Shown: positions 33,267-36,019 of the stretch, piece after piece | Layout of the letters: each line of letters begins with the position of its first letter | How positions within the stretch are numbered: position 1 is the stretch's first letter | From: Flavobacteriales bacterium | GTDB taxonomy: Bacteria; Bacteroidota; Bacteroidia; Flavobacteriales_D; Sanyastnellaceae | NCBI GenBank assembly: GCA_030828175.1 | Contig: JAURDB010000009.1 | Span: forward strand, 1 to 36,019 | Direction of reading: 5' to 3' | DNA length: 36,019 nucleotides | Made by a program: the position numbers and the translations under genes | Notes under the pieces: generated by a model | Databases searched by the model: none | The model's input: only the letters and a program-made list of their open reading frames with translations | Told to the model about the DNA's origin: nothing

Positions 33267-33895
33267 AGTCCCGCACCACCCTGAGGTCTGCCCCACTGAG
33301 CCTGCTCCCCTGGGGTCGAAGGGTCTCGCTGATCGGAGGGTTCTCTTTCGTCTTTCTGATGGTGGGGTGCGGCCCCAAACCCGGGACAGAGCATGTTTCC
33401 ACCTTGCGAGAAGCGCTGGTTGCCCTGGACAGTGCAGAGGCCGTCTTCAATGAGGCCCCACACGACCAGGCCGAACCTGCCCTCGCGCAGGTGGACAGCG
33501 CCCTCCGTTCCGTAGAGTCGATGATGGTCGGACTGATCGTGAACCTGGAGCAGGGCCGGCCCTTCCATGTGCTGGATGAACGCCGCCGCATGCTGCGCCG
33601 CCAGCCGGGCCGCCAAAGGCGGATTGAACAGGAGCTCGACCGGACACGCCGCCAAATAGGAAACCTCATCGAAGCCATTGTCGATGGAGCAACGGTCGAT
33701 GCCGAAGGAACCCCGATCGACGTAGCCTATCTCGACAGGGTTGCTCAAGATGAGTTGCGCATCGCCCAACATCTCCTCGAGGAAATGGAAATCGCCCTTG
33801 AATTCCTCGACAGAGGACTGACTGATCTGGACGGAATCATTCAGGAAGCCGATTCCACCGCTCGCTACCTCAGCGCCATTCCAGCATCCCTTTGA
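33263..33895 (+). CDS. Small lipoprotein, helical, function unknown
   Basis: A 210-residue protein with an N-terminal basic stretch, a hydrophobic segment (VSLIGGFSFVFLMVGC) and a lipobox with Cys36. The mature part is predicted to be mostly helical and charged (runs such as LREALVALDSAEAVFNEA and RRMLRRQPGRQRRIEQELDRTRRQ), suggestive of a coiled coil on a membrane-anchored protein. I recognise no family. Its ATG overlaps the serS stop (ATGA), and its own stop overlaps the TTG start of the TPR gene, so all three are probably translated in sequence from one message. A downstream Met is unlikely as the start because it would lose the lipobox. Confidence 0.75.
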   Translation: MKSRTTLRSAPLSLLPWGRRVSLIGGFSFVFLMVGCGPKPGTEHVSTLREALVALDSAEAVFNEAPHDQAEPALAQVDSALRSVESMMVGLIVNLEQGRPFHVLDERRRMLRRQPGRQRRIEQELDRTRRQIGNLIEAIVDGATVDAEGTPIDVAYLDRVAQDELRIAQHLLEEMEIALEFLDRGLTDLDGIIQEADSTARYLSAIPASL

Positions 33896-35718
33896 ATACG
33901 CTGCGCACATACCTGTTTGGAGCTTTGCTCACTGCCTGTGCTTTTTTGGCTCCATCGGCCTCTCACGCGCAAAGCGACTTGGAACTCGCCACCTACTACT
34001 ACAATTCGGGCGCCTTTGAGCAAGCCCGTCTCTACCTGGACAACCTTTGGAAGAAGGACCCTTCAGTGTACGATATGTACCTGAATACCCTGCTTGAACT
34101 GGAGGACTTCGACGCCGCCGAAGACATCGTCAAGTCTAGGCTCAAGAAGAACGGAGACAAAACCATGGCCCAGGTGGACCTCGGCTCGCTCTACCTGCGC
34201 ATCGGCAAGGAAGACGAAGCACAGGCGGCTTTCCAAAAAGCGCTGTCAGAGCTGCCCGTAGGCCAAGGTCCCACCAAAAGACTGGCAGATGCATTCATCA
34301 AGCTGGATCAGCTCGACTTGGCACTCGCAGCCTACGAAAAAGCCATGGCCAATGGCAACAACAACTACAGCTATCATTATGAACTCGCCAACCTGCAAGG
34401 CCTCCGGGGCGACTACGAGGGCATGGTGGATAGCTTCATGGCGCTGCTCCACGAACGGCCCAACTATTTGAGGACGGTCCAAAACAGCTTCAACCGCAAC
34501 CTCCGAATCGCCACTGACATGCGCCAAGCCGACATGGTCCGGCGGAAAGTTCTCAAAGCATCACAAGAATGGTCAGGAGATACCGTCTTCCTGGAATTGC
34601 TCATCTGGGTCTTCAACCAGCAAAGGGATTTCTTGAGCGCTTTGGCCCATGTCAAAGCCCTGGACCAACGCAACAATGAAAATGGCCGGCGCCTGATGGA
34701 GCTCGCCGAAGTCGCCGCCAAGAACGGAGACCTGGAAACCGCCTACGAGTGCTACGCCACTGTCGCTGCCAAAGGTCCCTCCGGCACACAATACGACAAG
34801 GCCCGGCAAGCCATGTTGCAAGTGCGGAAAGAACAGGTAACGGGCACATTCCCTTTGGATACAGCCGCAGCGCTTTCGCTTTCGAATGATTACCGCCTCG
34901 CATTGGAAGACCTGGGCGAGACACCGGGTACGAGCGGCATCATGACCGATTGGGCCCAGCTCCTCGCCTTCCACCTGAACAATCCAGCTCAAGCTGAGAG
35001 CATCTTGGACCGAACCGTCAACATGCCTGGACTCGAACTCGACGAACGCAACCGCGCCAAGCTATTGCTGGGCGATGTGCTTGTTTTCCAAGATGACGTT
35101 TGGACGGCATCGCTGCTTTTCAGTCAAGTCGACCTGGACCACAAGGAAGGCCTGCTTGGACAACAGGCAAAATTCAGAAATGCGCGGGTGAGCTACTTCA
35201 CAGGAGACTTCAATTGGGCGCAGGCCCAGCTGGACATCCTCAAGGCCAGCACCTCGAAGCTCATCTCCAACGACGCCATTGATTTGAGCCTGCTCATCAC
35301 CGACAACTTCAATATGGATACGCTTACGGCGCCCATGGAGATGTTCGCGCGCGCCGATCTTTTGCGATACCGCAACCGGTTGGATGCGTCCCTTCGCACC
35401 CTGGACTCTCTCGTCCTCGCTTACCCCATGCACACCCTGGAGGACGAAATCCTCCTCATTCGAGCCGAAATCGCCATGCAACGGGGTCAATTCGATACGG
35501 CCATCGGTCACTATGAGGAAATTTTGGAGATGCACTTCATGGACATCCTGGCCGATGATGCCTTGTTCGGGTTGGCAGACATCCACGAAAATCAACTCGG
35601 AGACCCGGAAACTGCCCAAGGACTCTATGAACGGTTGCTCAACGAGTTCCCAGGAAGCCTGTACGTAGTGGAAGCCCGCAAGCGATTCCGGCAGCTGCGT
35701 GGCGACGTGCTGGAATAG
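33892..35718 (+). CDS. Exported tetratricopeptide-repeat (TPR) protein
   Basis: A 608-residue protein with a signal peptide (MNTLRTYLFGALLTACAFLA, likely cut after Ala26) and TPR-like helical repeats along almost its whole length. Clear examples are YYNSGAFEQARLYLDNLWKKDP, DLGSLYLRIGKEDEAQAAFQKAL, AFIKLDQLDLALAAYEKAM and IAMQRGQFDTAIGHYEEIL. It should act in the periplasm as a protein-interaction scaffold; the partner is unknown. The start is TTG 33892, since the signal peptide begins there and no ATG or GTG precedes it; TTGA overlaps the TGA stop of the lipoprotein gene. The stop is 14 bp from that of the convergent transporter gene. Confidence 0.88.
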   Translation: MNTLRTYLFGALLTACAFLAPSASHAQSDLELATYYYNSGAFEQARLYLDNLWKKDPSVYDMYLNTLLELEDFDAAEDIVKSRLKKNGDKTMAQVDLGSLYLRIGKEDEAQAAFQKALSELPVGQGPTKRLADAFIKLDQLDLALAAYEKAMANGNNNYSYHYELANLQGLRGDYEGMVDSFMALLHERPNYLRTVQNSFNRNLRIATDMRQADMVRRKVLKASQEWSGDTVFLELLIWVFNQQRDFLSALAHVKALDQRNNENGRRLMELAEVAAKNGDLETAYECYATVAAKGPSGTQYDKARQAMLQVRKEQVTGTFPLDTAAALSLSNDYRLALEDLGETPGTSGIMTDWAQLLAFHLNNPAQAESILDRTVNMPGLELDERNRAKLLLGDVLVFQDDVWTASLLFSQVDLDHKEGLLGQQAKFRNARVSYFTGDFNWAQAQLDILKASTSKLISNDAIDLSLLITDNFNMDTLTAPMEMFARADLLRYRNRLDASLRTLDSLVLAYPMHTLEDEILLIRAEIAMQRGQFDTAIGHYEEILEMHFMDILADDALFGLADIHENQLGDPETAQGLYERLLNEFPGSLYVVEARKRFRQLRGDVLE

Positions 35719-35732
35719 CGCCAGGTTGACCT

Positions 35733-36019
35733 TTAGCGCCTTGCCACCAAGCGGACTCCGCTCAGGATCACAGCCCCGAACAAAAGGTGGGGCCATCCAA
35801 TCCATTCTCCGTCCATCCACCCCCAGAACAACGCGATCAGGGGAATCACGTAGGTCACGGAACTCGCAAACAGTGCGCTCGTCCGTTGGATCAGGCCATT
35901 GAACAACACGAGCGCCGCAGCCGTTCCTATCCACGCCAACACCACCACGGCTCCCAACGACTCCATGGCATCAGGGTGACCGGCAAGCGCGCCCAATCCG
36001 CCCGCAAAGAGAAAGCCCA
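35733..36019 (-). CDS. EamA/DMT-superfamily transporter, C-terminal part (runs off the window)
   Basis: The last ~95 codons of a minus-strand gene, open to the right edge of the window. The visible part has three hydrophobic segments (LGAVVVLAWIGTAAALVLFNGLI, then SALFASSVTYVIPLIALFWGW, then WPHLLFGAVILSGVRLV) and a short basic end. These correspond to the last helices of the second EamA repeat. The substrate is unknown. It is a distant relative of the complete transporter at 181-1098, with the same fold family but clearly different sequence. The 5' end and start codon lie outside the window. Confidence 0.85.
   Translation of the reverse strand, partial: GFLFAGGLGALAGHPDAMESLGAVVVLAWIGTAAALVLFNGLIQRTSALFASSVTYVIPLIALFWGWMDGEWIGWPHLLFGAVILSGVRLVARR

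Overview
The window looks like the chromosome of a relatively GC-rich Bacteroidota, probably a marine-type Flavobacteriales relative (the rank below phylum is inference). The phylum evidence is direct. Three secreted proteins carry type IX secretion (T9SS) C-terminal sorting domains (two type A, one type B/gliding-associated). SecA is long and has an insertion before Walker A. The class Ia ribonucleotide reductase is eukaryote-like. Bacteroidota-type -7 promoter boxes (TAnnTTTG and close variants) stand out against the GC-rich background. I see no mobile element, phage, CRISPR array, rRNA or tRNA; this is mostly housekeeping sequence.

Layout. 1-3.7 kb (minus strand) is a tight operon: a GH3-family protein, uridine kinase, an ArsC-like reductase, an EamA/DMT transporter and the first 57 residues of 3-hydroxyanthranilate 3,4-dioxygenase. 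3.7-7.8 kb (minus) holds two related T9SS type A secreted proteins, and 7.8-10.7 kb holds glycine decarboxylase GcvP. 10.8-11.7 kb (plus) is a UbiA-like membrane protein. 11.7-13.0 kb (minus) is hemL, divergent from kynureninase and a TrkA-type RCK protein (13.1-15.1 kb, plus). 15.1-19.8 kb (minus) reads DUF72 protein, free methionine-(R)-sulfoxide reductase, Ig-like lipoprotein, T9SS type B protein. A ComF-type phosphoribosyltransferase (plus) and SecA (minus) fill 19.9-24.0 kb. nrdB and nrdA (plus) run to a strong terminator at 28.15 kb, followed by hemA and a hemC-hemD fusion (28.3-31.0 kb), rplU-rpmA (L21 and L27), another strong terminator, then serS, a small lipoprotein and a TPR protein, coupled by 4-bp start/stop overlaps. 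The window ends inside a second EamA/DMT transporter (minus).

How the genes connect. hemA, hemL and the HemC-HemD fusion give the C5 route from glutamyl-tRNA to 5-aminolevulinate and on to uroporphyrinogen III, except hemB, which is not here. Kynureninase and 3-hydroxyanthranilate dioxygenase are consecutive kynurenine-pathway steps that lead to quinolinate and NAD; they lie 13 kb apart on opposite strands.

The most interesting observation is regulatory. At least six gene starts (GH3, the UbiA-like gene, the T9SS type B gene, the DUF72 gene, comF and serS) have a recognisable -7-like box ending only 5-6 nt before the start codon. That geometry would put the transcription start at or next to the start codon, so the mRNAs would be leaderless or nearly so. 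At serS the box is the T-run of the upstream terminator. I found no convincing wholly new multi-gene system.
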